Shown here piece by piece: positions 1 through 7,793 of a stretch of 33,188 nucleotides of DNA. The notes below the pieces were generated by a model. The model was not told where the DNA came from. It made no database searches and saw nothing but the letters and a program-made list of their open reading frames with translations. This DNA comes from Calothrix sp. MO_167.B42 (GTDB lineage Bacteria > Cyanobacteriota > Cyanobacteriia > Cyanobacteriales > Nostocaceae), in the NCBI GenBank assembly GCA_030065255.1, contig JASJCX010000008.1, positions 1 through 33,188 of the forward strand. Reading direction: 5' to 3'. A program made the position numbers and the translations under genes. Within the stretch, counting starts at the first letter, position 1. Every line of letters begins with the position of its first letter.

Positions 1-143
1 TTTAACTTGTGTTAACTATTGTGGCCTGTTGTGCATCCGACAATACGAGTCGCACCAAGTCAGCGCAAGCGATCGCAGTTTCTAACTTACCATTGAAATT
101 AGGCAATAATGGGAAATATGAGTATGAGTTTTTGGAATAGGTA
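1..143. other. left-edge intergenic stretch
   Basis: No convincing gene is seen. A HIP1 octamer (GCGATCGC) lies near 68-76. One forward frame stays open from about 6 to 140 and ends in a stop just before the ATPase gene, but it has no start inside the window. It could be the tail of an upstream or decayed gene, which cannot be decided here. Confidence 0.3.
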
Positions 144-1361
144 ATGCTAAAGCAACTCATCTTGGAAAATTGGAAAAGTTTTCGCCATGCTGAACTTCCA
201 ATCGATGCACTAACTGTTTTAATTGGTACTAATGCAAGTGGCAAATCTAATGTAGTTGAAGCCTTAGATTTTTTGCAAAGAATAGTGAGAGGTGAAGATA
301 TTAAAACAGCTTTAACTGGAAATGAAATAGTTCCTTCTATTCGAGGTGGTGTGGAATGGGCTGCACGTAAACCGGAGACTCAATTCACCTTAAAAACATT
401 GATTCAGGGCGAAGATGAGAATACTGATTATCTTTATACGATTGAAATACAAACTCAACCAAATATTAGAATCGTCAAAGAAAATATTAGACTTGATACC
501 TCTGAAGATAAATATAAACATGATACATTGTTGTTTGTAAAAAATCCAGATTTTAAAGATAGAAGTACCTTGCCTTTTTTGCCAAATTTAAATTTTGACG
601 AAACAAAAATATCTAAAAGAGAACAGAAATTTTTAACAGATGAAATATTGAAGCCTGAGAAGGAAGCAAAAGAAAACATAACTGGTGCATTAGGTAAGAT
701 TTTTATTCTTAATCCTATCCCTGCTAAAATGCGAAACTATTCACAGCTTGCTAATAGTCTTGAAAGTGATGCTTCTAATATTGCAGGAGTGCTCGCAGGA
801 TTATCTGATGAAAAACAAGCTGAGGTAGAAACAACAATATCTACCTACATAAAAAACTTACCAGAAGGCGATATTAAAAAAGTATGGGCGGAAAAAGTCG
901 GTAGATTTGGCACAGATGCAATGCTGTACTGTCAAGAAGAATGGAAACCAGGGGAAATTACAGAAATTGATGCTCGCAGTATGTCCGATGGTACACTGAG
1001 ATTTATTGCAATTATCACAGCTTTATTAACTCGTCCAGAAGGTAGTCAATTAGTAATTGAAGATGTGGATGATGGACTGCATCCCTCCCGTTCAGCATTG
1101 CTCGTCAGGATGTTACGGGAAATTGGACAAAAAAGAAATATTGATATTTTAATTACTACCCATAACCCAACTTTACTAGATGCTTTTGGCTCAGATATCA
1201 TTCCCTTCGTAGTTGTTGCACACCGAGATGTAGAAACTGGTGATAGTCAACTTACTGTTCTAGAAGATATTAAAAACTTTCCCAAATTATTTGCATCTGC
1301 TTCCTTAGGTAAATTAACCACAAGTGGTGCAATTGAAAGAAGCTTTTCTCATGGCGAATAA
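144..1361 (+). CDS. AAA_21/OLD-like ABC-type ATPase
   Basis: A 405-residue predicted ATPase of the SMC/ABC-like AAA_21 type (the COG1106/COG4637-like group). The N-terminus LILENWKSFRHAEL is the typical beta-strand opening of RecF/OLD-like ATPases. Walker A is GTNASGKS (residues 28-35). The signature-like stretch SMSDGTLR is at 279-286, Walker B LVIEDVDD at 303-310, followed by GLHPSR, and an H-loop histidine is in TTHNP (H340). The middle (about 80-240) is charged and lacks a recognisable TOPRIM or nuclease domain, so this is not a complete OLD nuclease. The PIN-like gene begins 8 bp after the stop, which suggests co-transcription. The gene is visibly more AT-rich than the transporters that follow. 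Similar ATPases pair with a separate effector in anti-phage modules such as PARIS or the RloAB type. A defence role here is inferred from architecture only. Confidence 0.85.
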   Translation: MLKQLILENWKSFRHAELPIDALTVLIGTNASGKSNVVEALDFLQRIVRGEDIKTALTGNEIVPSIRGGVEWAARKPETQFTLKTLIQGEDENTDYLYTIEIQTQPNIRIVKENIRLDTSEDKYKHDTLLFVKNPDFKDRSTLPFLPNLNFDETKISKREQKFLTDEILKPEKEAKENITGALGKIFILNPIPAKMRNYSQLANSLESDASNIAGVLAGLSDEKQAEVETTISTYIKNLPEGDIKKVWAEKVGRFGTDAMLYCQEEWKPGEITEIDARSMSDGTLRFIAIITALLTRPEGSQLVIEDVDDGLHPSRSALLVRMLREIGQKRNIDILITTHNPTLLDAFGSDIIPFVVVAHRDVETGDSQLTVLEDIKNFPKLFASASLGKLTTSGAIERSFSHGE

Positions 1362-1369
1362 ATAGTAAT

Positions 1370-1881
1370 ATGAGAAAGTTATTAATTATAGATCACTTTT
1401 ATGTGTTTGGCTACAAGTTCCAAAAATGGAAAGTTGTGGTACTGATGATGATAAATGGGATTTTAAACGTGTCGATGAAAAAATTCAATCAGAAATCGAG
1501 CAATCTACAGTACTTGTACTCCCTTTAGCTGTAGTTGTAGAAATTGGTAACCACATTGCACAGGCTAAAAATAATTATGATGTAGCTCAAAAATTTGCAG
1601 AAATTATGACTAAAGCTGCTGATGAAACATCTCCTTGGGCAGCTTTTAGTAAACAAGTTAAACTTTGGGAAAAAGATGAGCTGAAAAAATTAGCCGATCA
1701 ATTTCCTCAATGGGCAAGTCAAAAAACTTCTATGGGTGATGCTAGTATTGTTTTTCTTGGTCAATATTATAAACAAGAAGGTTTTTGCGTAGAGTTTTTA
1801 ACTGCTGATAAAGGATTAAAAGCCCAAGAACCACCTCCACCTCCTCAACTTACAAGACGAAGTAACCGGAAGAGAAACTAA
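1370..1881 (+). pseudogene. PIN-like nuclease gene, probably frameshifted at its start
   Basis: The longest uninterrupted frame runs 1426-1881 (151 residues, start MESCGTDDDKWDF). It shows PIN-fold features: an acidic residue in LPLAVVVEIGNHIAQ, a conserved-looking SMGDASIVFLGQ, and LTADKGLK near the end. Upstream, ATG at 1370 gives MRKLLIID in another frame. The 1426 frame extended backwards reads LLCVWLQVPK directly before M1426. The natural product would be MRKLLIID-(TN)-LLCVWLQVPKMESCG, the usual first strand and D-T-N motif of PIN domains. About 4 nt appear to be missing around 1391-1396, where that motif belongs. Either the gene is broken and loses the first catalytic acidic loop, or there is an assembly error. 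A functional shorter protein starting at 1426 would lack a core PIN strand. The C-terminus is a proline run followed by a basic tail. Confidence 0.6.
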
Positions 1882-2005
1882 ATTTTTATATCGCAACAAA
1901 AATAAACATATCACAGTCAGGCTCCCTCCCCTAGCAAAATACTCATGTCAAGAGAGTTAAACTATTGGCGGTGAAGTCTAAATATTCAATCTTAGAAATA
2001 TTTTT

Positions 2006-3568
2006 ATGGCGATAGAATCTGCTGTTACCGAAGTCGCAATTGAGACAAATCTCAAGCAATTTTTGCTGGTACTCTCAGTTTCTTTGAGTGTGGCGACATT
2101 ACCCCAGGTGTTTAGTTGGTTTCGCCAAATACCTTATACCTTACTCTTAGTTATTGCTGGTTTGGGTTTGGCACTAGTAGATGTCCGTCTTGTCAATCTA
2201 TCCCCAGAATTAATTCTGGCGATTTTTCTCCCTCCATTGTTATTTGAAGCAGCATGGAATTTAAAATGGGCAAACCTGAAGCGGGATATGCTTCCTATCT
2301 GTCTCTATGCAGTGTTAGGAGTTCTCATTTCTATTGTTGGGGTGACAATTGGACTCAACCAATTCGCCGCAGTTCCCCTGACTACTGCACTGCTAGTGGG
2401 AGCTAGTTTATCAGCCACCGATCCCGTTTCCGTCACCGCATTATTCCGCGAGTTGGGGGTAGATAAACGCCTCACAACCCTAATGGAAGGGGAGAGTTTG
2501 TTTAATGATGGCATGGCTGTTGTGGCTTTTAGTTTCCTGGTGGGACTACCCCTGGGAACAGCACAACTGGGATTTCAACCTGTAATCATCGAACTCTTTA
2601 CTGTGGTAGGTATTGGTATAGCCGTGGGAGGATTGATTGGCTTTGGTATTTCCTACCTCACCCAAAGATTTGATTTACCACTGGTGGAACAGTCTTTAAC
2701 CCTGGTATCAGCCTATGGAACCTACATCATTGCTGAAGAATTGGGAGGTTCTGGGGTAATTGGGGTGGTAACAACTGGCTTAATTTTGGGTAACTTTGGT
2801 TCCCGCATTGGGATGAATCCCCGTACCAGGGTGATTGTGAGTGAATTTTGGGAATTTATCGCCTTCTTTGTCAACTCTATCGTTTTCTTACTCATTGGAG
2901 ATCAAGTACGGTTTTCTGTTTTGGCAGATAATTTAGTAATTATTGGTGTCACCATTGGGGGGATGGTTGTAGCCAGGGTAGTTTCTGTTTATGGTTTGGG
3001 ATTTTTGACCAATAAACTGGCTAATTCAGAAATTAGTTTACCGCAACAAACTATACTTTGGTGGGGTGGTTTGCGTGGTTCTGTATCTATTGCTTTAGCA
3101 TTAAGTGTTCCGGCAATTTTAGCTGAACGAGAGGAATTAATTGCTACTGTATTTGGGGTAGTTTTATTTACCTTATTAGTACAGGGATTAACCACCAAAC
3201 CCTTACTGGAAAATTTAAATCTTTTGGGGGATCAACCTCTACGTCAGGAATATTTAGAATTAGTAGCACGCCAGTCAGCACTAGAAAAGGTACTAAAATA
3301 TCTCGATAGCGTAGATGAGCGTCCAGGACTGGACAAGGAATTTTGTCGCTATCAGGAGACTTTAATTAGAGGAGAATTGAATAATTTAGAAGAACAAATT
3401 GAAAAGTTACAACATAACTATCCTAATCTACGGGAATTTACCACCGAACAACTGCGAAGTGAATTACTAGCAGTAGAAGCAGATACCTATGCCGATTTTG
3501 TCCGTTCCGGTCGCTTAAATCAAGAACTGGCACCCTTACTGCAAGATGTTTTAGGCAGGGATCATTAG
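2006..3568 (+). CDS. CPA1-family Na+/H+ antiporter (NhaP/NHE type)
   Basis: A 520-residue inner-membrane cation/proton antiporter. About twelve hydrophobic segments fill residues 15-400, followed by a charged helical cytosolic tail (about 400-520). Family motifs are visible: FLPPLLFEAAW (about 74-84), ATDPVSV (137-143) with the acidic residue expected in ion binding, EGESLFNDG (161-169), and WWGGLRGSVSIALALS near residue 350. The protein exchanges cytosolic Na+ for H+, supporting Na+ and pH homeostasis. A BicA-type bicarbonate carrier, which needs an inward Na+ gradient, lies downstream on the same strand. The 743-bp gap makes a single transcript unlikely, but a shared physiological role is plausible. 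ATG at 2006 is preceded only by an A/T-rich stretch with no strong Shine-Dalgarno. Family assignment is firm; ion preference and paralogue name are not. Confidence 0.93.
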   Translation: MAIESAVTEVAIETNLKQFLLVLSVSLSVATLPQVFSWFRQIPYTLLLVIAGLGLALVDVRLVNLSPELILAIFLPPLLFEAAWNLKWANLKRDMLPICLYAVLGVLISIVGVTIGLNQFAAVPLTTALLVGASLSATDPVSVTALFRELGVDKRLTTLMEGESLFNDGMAVVAFSFLVGLPLGTAQLGFQPVIIELFTVVGIGIAVGGLIGFGISYLTQRFDLPLVEQSLTLVSAYGTYIIAEELGGSGVIGVVTTGLILGNFGSRIGMNPRTRVIVSEFWEFIAFFVNSIVFLLIGDQVRFSVLADNLVIIGVTIGGMVVARVVSVYGLGFLTNKLANSEISLPQQTILWWGGLRGSVSIALALSVPAILAEREELIATVFGVVLFTLLVQGLTTKPLLENLNLLGDQPLRQEYLELVARQSALEKVLKYLDSVDERPGLDKEFCRYQETLIRGELNNLEEQIEKLQHNYPNLREFTTEQLRSELLAVEADTYADFVRSGRLNQELAPLLQDVLGRDH

Positions 3569-3600
3569 TAACCCAGATATTAAATAATCATCAATTTCAG

Positions 3601-3638
3601 GCTCCCACCCAGCGTCTTCATAGCTACACTGTGGGAGC
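3601..3638 (+). terminator. hairpin after the CPA1 antiporter
   Basis: Inverted arms GCTCCCAC (3601-3608) and GTGGGAGC (3631-3638) lie about 30 bp after the antiporter stop and are followed by a T-containing stretch, not a strong U-run. This could be a terminator. The same GTGGGAGC/GCTCCCAC arms recur inside the repeat cluster near 22803-22855, so it may instead be a dispersed palindrome. Confidence 0.4.
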
Positions 3639-4311
3639 TTTGCAATTAAAGATAATTATCGATCGCCCATGGCAGAAAAAAAGTCTTTTTAATTTTAATG
3701 TTTTTAGCGATCGCACTGATTGATATATTAGTTGCATGGCTATAATCTTAAACGGCAATCCCAATCACAAAATACTTTGCCGAATGCTTATGCCAACCCA
3801 GATTAGCAGGCTTATGGCCTTTAGGTATCCTCGAACTATTGGGATTTTCCCACTCTCCATGGCTATTTGATGAATGATAACCATGTTGGACTCCCATATA
3901 ATCTCTACAATCTCTGTGGTTTCCTACAAACACTATTGGTGATACCACCCATTATTTCCAAGATTAGCTAAAGTAAGTAGTCAAATTTTTCTGTATATAT
4001 TAGGACAATTGTCAATATTTGTTATGCGCTACATACAACAGAACATACTTAGTTTTAAGTTGACTGTGCCATTAGCCATGCTTTGTCTGCCATTAGTTAG
4101 TTATTAACTAACATATCGCACAACAGAACATTAAACTCAAAAATGGCTAATTCCAGAAGTCACTAAGTGCCTATATTCTTTATTGAAAAGCAAACTACAC
4201 AGAGTAGGAGAAAAAGTTTTTTCATCTGTTCTGGTGTACACATTTGATTACGGCTACTTACTTAGACAAGTAAATTATGGGTAATTAATTTAACTTCATA
4301 CAACTAAATTC
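3639..4311. other. long non-coding gap upstream of bicA
   Basis: About 670 bp without a convincing gene. A HIP1-like GCGATCGC lies near 3707. A reverse-strand open frame at 3748-3948 starts with GTG and encodes 66 residues rich in His, Asn and Gly (ending HKPANLGWHKHSAKYF). It has no recognised domain and could be a small protein or a gene remnant. The A/T-rich 3960-4311 portion probably holds the bicA promoter and regulatory region. No clear -35/-10 pair or riboswitch could be fixed by eye. Confidence 0.35.
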
Positions 4312-6003
4312 ATGACCCGTCTCAGATTAATTAACAGCTTCAACTTCCGCCATCTACGTGGTGATTTATTAGGTGGTGTAACTGCTGCTATTGTTGCTTT
4401 ACCATTAGCATTGGCATTTGGAGTTTCAGCTTCACCACAAGCAGGAGCAATCGCAGGATTATATGGCGCTATTTTTATAGGGCTATTTGCAGCTTTATTT
4501 GGGGGAACTCCATCCCAAATTTCTGGTCCCACGGGTCCGATGACGGTGGTGATGGCCACTGTATTTACTACCATGAGTGCCAAGAATCCAGATAATGGTC
4601 TGGAAATGGCATTTACCATCATCATGCTGGGTGGATTATTCCAAATCCTGTTTGGGATCATGCGATTGGGTAAATATATTACCTTTATCCCTTACACAGT
4701 CATCTCTGGTTTCATGTCTGGGGTTGGTTTTATTATTCTCTTTCTCCAAATTGGGCCCTTGTTGGGACATCCAAGTTCTGCCAAGGTAGTGGATTCTCTC
4801 TCCAATTTATCCAAATTCCTCAATAACCCTAACCCTGTAGCCACTGGATTGGGCTTACTAACCCTACTAATTGTATTTTTATCTCCCCCAAAGCTAAATC
4901 GGATTGTACCATCCCCCTTAATAGCACTAGTTGTGGGCACAGTTATTTCAGTGACTATATTTCCAGATAGTGATATAGCCCGCATTGGTACGATTCCTAG
5001 GGGTTTACCCGAACTGCACTTACCAGTGTTCAGCCTGACTCAAATCCAAGATATGATTGTTTATGGTTTGATGCTGGCAACTTTGGGAGCAATTGATTCT
5101 TTGCTAACTTCCCTAGTGGCGGATAACATTACCCGCACTCAACATGACTCTGACAAAGAATTAATTGGACAAGGTATTGGTAACCTACTTGCAGGTTTAT
5201 TCGGTGGATTACCTGGAGCTGGGGCGACTATGCGTACTGTGGTGAATGTACGCGCAGGGGGAAAAACAGCACTATCGGGGGTAATTCATGCCGTGGTGTT
5301 GTTAGTAATTGTCTTGGGTGCAGGTGGGCTGACGGAAAATATTCCCAATGCGGTGTTAGCCGGTATCTTGATTAAAGTTGGGATTGATATTATTGATTGG
5401 GGCTTTCTCAAACGCGCTCACCAAATATCCCTCAGAGCAACGGGATTGATGTATCTAGTCTTGTTGCTAACGGTTTTTGTTGATTTAATTATTGCAGTTG
5501 TGGTTGGGGTTTTTCTGGCAAATCTATTTACTCTTAAACGTCTTTCTGATTTGCAAGCAGAGCAAGTCAAAGCCATCACAACTCCCAATGGACAGCTGCA
5601 CTTAAACCCACAAGAAAAATCAATTTTGCAGCAAGCAGAGGGACGCATTCTCCTGTTTCATTTGGGTGGTCCCATGAGTTTTGGTGCAGCAAAAACAATT
5701 TCCCGACGCTTGTCAATTGTGGAAAATTATGATGTATTGATTTTAGATTTATCTGAAGTTCCCCATGTGGGTGTAACAGCTTCCTTGACGATCGAAAACA
5801 TGGTCAAAGAAGCTTGTGAAAAAAGGCGAGCAGTGTTTTTGGTGGGAGCCAGTGGTGAAGTAAAAGATAGGTTGCGACGTTTAAAACTTTTAGATCGATT
5901 GTTGCCTAAAAATCAGTTACAAAGTCGCCAGGAAGCATTAGAAGCAGCTCTATTAGTTGTGAAAGAACGCCAAGGATTATCTGGTTTAAAGGGGGGAAAA
6001 TAG
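4312..6003 (+). CDS. bicA: BicA-type SulP Na+-dependent bicarbonate transporter
   Basis: A 563-residue SulP carrier in the plasma membrane, part of the inorganic-carbon uptake system. The transmembrane domain (about residues 10-415) opens with FNFRHLRGDLLGGVTAAIVA and has GGTPSQISGPTGPMTVVM, PYTVISGFMSGVG, LGAIDSLLTSLVAD and FGGLPGAGATMRTVVN. The last of these closely matches what I recall of the characterised Synechococcus BicA. A C-terminal STAS domain (about 440-550) contains RILLFHLGGPMSFGAAK and the core DVLILDLSEVPHVGVTAS. BicA is a low-affinity, high-flux HCO3-/Na+ symporter, and its STAS domain is a likely control point. SulP relatives include sulfate carriers; the length and motif agreement favour BicA, but substrate is inferred. 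Na+ antiporter genes flank it (2006-3568, and 10973-12421 on the other strand), which fits the need to expel co-transported Na+. ATG at 4312 has no strong Shine-Dalgarno. Confidence 0.9.
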   Translation: MTRLRLINSFNFRHLRGDLLGGVTAAIVALPLALAFGVSASPQAGAIAGLYGAIFIGLFAALFGGTPSQISGPTGPMTVVMATVFTTMSAKNPDNGLEMAFTIIMLGGLFQILFGIMRLGKYITFIPYTVISGFMSGVGFIILFLQIGPLLGHPSSAKVVDSLSNLSKFLNNPNPVATGLGLLTLLIVFLSPPKLNRIVPSPLIALVVGTVISVTIFPDSDIARIGTIPRGLPELHLPVFSLTQIQDMIVYGLMLATLGAIDSLLTSLVADNITRTQHDSDKELIGQGIGNLLAGLFGGLPGAGATMRTVVNVRAGGKTALSGVIHAVVLLVIVLGAGGLTENIPNAVLAGILIKVGIDIIDWGFLKRAHQISLRATGLMYLVLLLTVFVDLIIAVVVGVFLANLFTLKRLSDLQAEQVKAITTPNGQLHLNPQEKSILQQAEGRILLFHLGGPMSFGAAKTISRRLSIVENYDVLILDLSEVPHVGVTASLTIENMVKEACEKRRAVFLVGASGEVKDRLRRLKLLDRLLPKNQLQSRQEALEAALLVVKERQGLSGLKGGK

Positions 6004-6054
6004 ATTAATATATGGGCGATCGCATAATATCTAAATCAATCCTAAATCATTTGT

Positions 6055-6105
6055 GAAAAGTTAGATCCCCGACTTTTTTGAAAAGTCGGGGATCTGGGCC
6101 TCTCC
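6055..6105 (+). repeat. dispersed hairpin repeat, copy 1
   Basis: A perfect stem GATCCCCGACTTTT / AAAAGTCGGGGATC (about 6064-6094) is followed by TGGGCCTCTC. The same unit, including GAAAAGTTA before the stem and GGGCCTCTC after it, lies in the opposite orientation at 10634-10686. It sits about 60 bp after bicA, so it could act as a bicA terminator in addition to being a dispersed repeat. Confidence 0.7.
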
Positions 6106-6190
6106 GAATATTTATAGGAGCGATTACCCCCATCCCATTATTCTCATTAACAATTAATACGTCAAATTGTAATTGAGTTACTTATCATGA
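6089..6190 (+). repeat. direct repeat (leader), left copy
   Basis: About 100 bp running from GGGGATCTGGGCCTCTCC to the antitoxin ATG. It matches 6729-6833 with roughly a dozen or so mismatches by eye, including AGAATATTTAT-like, GGGAGCGAT-like and CATCAAATTGTAATTGAGT-like blocks. The two copies bracket the toxin/antitoxin pair. Confidence 0.75.
6150..6170 (+). promoter_or_regulatory. candidate operator before the antitoxin gene
   Basis: Inverted arms ACAATT (6150-6155) and AATTGT (6165-6170), with a 9-nt spacer, lie 16 bp before the antitoxin ATG. The same arms with the same spacing recur in the second leader copy at 6794-6814. Antitoxins often repress their own promoter through such palindromes. 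The operator role is inferred. Confidence 0.35.
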
Positions 6191-6381
6191 ATATTAAAGA
6201 ACAACTACTACAAGAGATTGAAAGAGTACCGGAACCTCTCTTACAAGAAGTGTTAGATTTTATTCAATTTTTGCAAAATAAGCACCAACAAGAGAAATTA
6301 GAAATAACCCTCTTAAGTGAATATTCACTACAAAAAGATTGGCTGAAACCTGAAGAAGAGGCAGCATGGCAGGATTTGTAA
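6187..6381 (+). CDS. DUF2281-like antitoxin
   Basis: A 64-residue protein beginning MNIKEQLLQEIERVPEPLLQ, with EVLDFIQFLQNK at about residues 21-32. This is the amphipathic helical pattern of DUF2281-type proteins, which are small antitoxin partners common in cyanobacteria. The C-terminus, acidic and Trp-containing (DWLKPEEEAAWQDL), probably contacts the toxin. The reading frame overlaps the toxin gene by 16 bp, the normal arrangement for translational coupling in toxin/antitoxin pairs. It is expected to neutralise the MazF-like ribonuclease and to autorepress. Assignment rests on the N-terminal pattern plus position, and is good but not certain. Confidence 0.8.
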   Translation: MNIKEQLLQEIERVPEPLLQEVLDFIQFLQNKHQQEKLEITLLSEYSLQKDWLKPEEEAAWQDL

Positions 6382-6698
6382 GAGGTGATGTTGTGATTGT
6401 CCCGTTTCCTTTCTCTGACTTGACCCAAGCTAAACGTAGACCTGCTCTAGTTGTTGCTAATCTTCAAGGAAATGACCTCATTCTCTGTCAAATTACCAGT
6501 CAAGTAGTGAGTGATGAATATGCTATTAACATTGACAATAGCGACTTTAGCACAGGTGGACTCAATCAAATTAGTAATATCCGACCCAATCGCTTGTTCA
6601 CAGCCGAGCAATCAATTATTCTCTACAAAGCAGGTCAACTTAAATCAGAAAAGCTAGAAGAAGTCATAGTGAAAATAATTGAGATATTACAACACTAA
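6366..6698 (+). CDS. MazF/PemK-family endoribonuclease toxin
   Basis: A 110-residue MazF/PemK-fold toxin. The N-terminus FVRGDVVIVPFPFSDL (residues 4-19) and RRPALVV (24-30) are the family signature: the GD/P-F strand and the R-P-A/V-L-V strand that build the RNA-binding surface. ILCQITSQ (near residues 38-45) matches the conserved I-T-S segment. Family members cut mRNA at short sequence motifs and stop growth until neutralised. It overlaps the upstream antitoxin gene by 16 bp. The length is typical and no disruption is seen, so the toxin should be active. The cleavage sequence cannot be predicted from the sequence. Confidence 0.92.
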   Translation: MAGFVRGDVVIVPFPFSDLTQAKRRPALVVANLQGNDLILCQITSQVVSDEYAINIDNSDFSTGGLNQISNIRPNRLFTAEQSIILYKAGQLKSEKLEEVIVKIIEILQH

Positions 6699-6728
6699 AG
6701 GTTAAAAATGACTACCAAATAATTACTA

Positions 6729-6833
6729 GGGGATCTGGGTCTCTCCAGAATATTTATGGGAGCGATCACTCCTCCATCCCTTTATTTTTATTAACAATTA
6801 ATACATCAAATTGTAATTGAGTCACCTATAATG
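6729..6833 (+). repeat. direct repeat (leader), right copy
   Basis: The second copy of the sequence preceding the antitoxin gene, beginning about 30 bp after the toxin stop. It keeps the inverted ACAATT/AATTGT arms (6794-6814) and ends at an ATG (6831) that opens a 44-codon frame to 6965. That frame has no recognised domain and is probably not a gene. Confidence 0.75.
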
Positions 6834-6928
6834 CAATACGCTTCAGTTAAGAATAATGGTAGGGTAGGCAGTGCTAGCCCTGTGAAGGTGACATTAAAGC
6901 AATCTCAAACATACCAAAAATTATCCGG

Positions 6929-6992
6929 TAGGGGCACGGCATCGGTAAATCTCTGTTGGTTGTAGAATAATCTTACCCACGCCGTGCCCTGC
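6929..6992. repeat. inverted repeat with GGGCACGGC arms
   Basis: Arms around GGGCACGGC (6932-6940) and GCCGTGCCC (6981-6989), extended imperfectly on both sides, enclose about 40 bp. This type of G/C-rich palindrome is a common dispersed intergenic element in filamentous cyanobacteria. It ends near the stop of the reverse-strand HAD gene and could also affect its 3' end. Confidence 0.6.
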
Positions 6993-7005
6993 GTATGCCA
7001 ATTCT

Positions 7006-7470
7006 TCATTCAGCTTTTGACAAAAGTAATTCTAAAGTCGATGCAGCAGATGCGTCAAAGCCATTATATGCATCGGTCACAACGATGTTAACATTGGGTG
7101 GATAATGTTCTGGAATGTCATCGATTGCTACCCAAAAATCACCTACTGCATTATTCTGTCGTAAGAATTCCATAACTTCTTGATGCCTGCGGTTCTGGGA
7201 TTGATGGATAATCTTGGGATCTAAAAAAGGTATAAATCCAACAACTCGTTCAGCAACCCTTGGCGAAAATAAAGGACGAACTAATTCAAATGAAAACACC
7301 TCTCTCCATGAAGATGAAATGACAACTAAAAACTTTGGGTATCTTTCTAAAACATCTTCAAATACTTGCAAACAAGTTGGATCAAACCTCAAAAGGTCTT
7401 CTTTGCTAACTGGAATATCAAACTTCTTTTCAGGGACAAGAACACCATCGATATCTAGAAAGATCCACAT
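7006..7470 (-). CDS. HAD-fold protein (HAD_SAK-like hydrolase)
   Basis: A 154-residue small HAD-superfamily protein. Motif I is FLDIDGVLVP, with the nucleophile Asp6 and acid/base Asp8. Motif II corresponds to VVISSSWRE (around residues 49-57). DFWVAIDDIPEHYP (around 111-124) supplies the motif IV acidic pair. The short cap-less layout and the SSSWR motif resemble the HAD domain first described in Swiss-Army-knife RNA repair proteins (HAD_SAK). It stands alone here with no ligase or kinase domain. The substrate is unknown; a phosphatase or polynucleotide 3'-phosphatase-like role is possible. It has no clear operon partner. Confidence 0.8.
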   Translation of the reverse strand: MWIFLDIDGVLVPEKKFDIPVSKEDLLRFDPTCLQVFEDVLERYPKFLVVISSSWREVFSFELVRPLFSPRVAERVVGFIPFLDPKIIHQSQNRRHQEVMEFLRQNNAVGDFWVAIDDIPEHYPPNVNIVVTDAYNGFDASAASTLELLLSKAE

Positions 7471-7793
7471 CTTTTGAAAAACTCGCTTTGAATAACGTTA
7501 CTCATTTGATGATAGCCATAAATTATACTTAGGGCTTGCTGAAAAACAAGGAAAAAGTGGCACTCTGGGGATACCAGACCAAAGAAATATATTCAAGTGC
7601 AAGAAAACAGTGGAAAATATGGTAGAACCCATGCATCACCGTAACCAGTAACAGTACTGATGTGAGTAGTACTTATGTGTAGTACTTATGTAAAATCCCA
7701 CAGATAAAATCCGTGGGATTATGTCAATGATTGATTATGCACCCTGCTTGCTCCCTCCCGAACAACCAGTACTTGATTTGGGGGCTACTTATT
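7471..7793. other. intergenic gap with short repeats and a hairpin
   Basis: No gene is seen. It holds two tandem copies of a GTAGTACTTATGT-like 13-mer (about 7666-7692) and a hairpin with arms AATCCCAC (7694-7701) and GTGGGATT (7713-7720). On the reverse strand the hairpin is followed by TTTTA-like sequence, so it may be a weak terminator for the amidase gene. Confidence 0.5.
7694..7720 (-). terminator. candidate terminator after the amidase gene
   Basis: A perfect 8-bp stem (AATCCCAC/GTGGGATT) with an 11-nt loop, about 75 bp downstream of the reverse-strand amidase stop. On the reverse strand the stem runs into a short T-stretch. The distance and weak T-run keep confidence moderate. Confidence 0.45.

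Noticed and set aside
4296-4661. Reverse-strand 121-codon frame over the start of bicA
   Set aside because: It is fully antisense to a strongly supported transporter and has no recognisable features.
6831-6965. 44-codon frame following the second leader copy
   Set aside because: It starts where the antitoxin would start but shows no antitoxin-like sequence, and it runs into a palindromic repeat.
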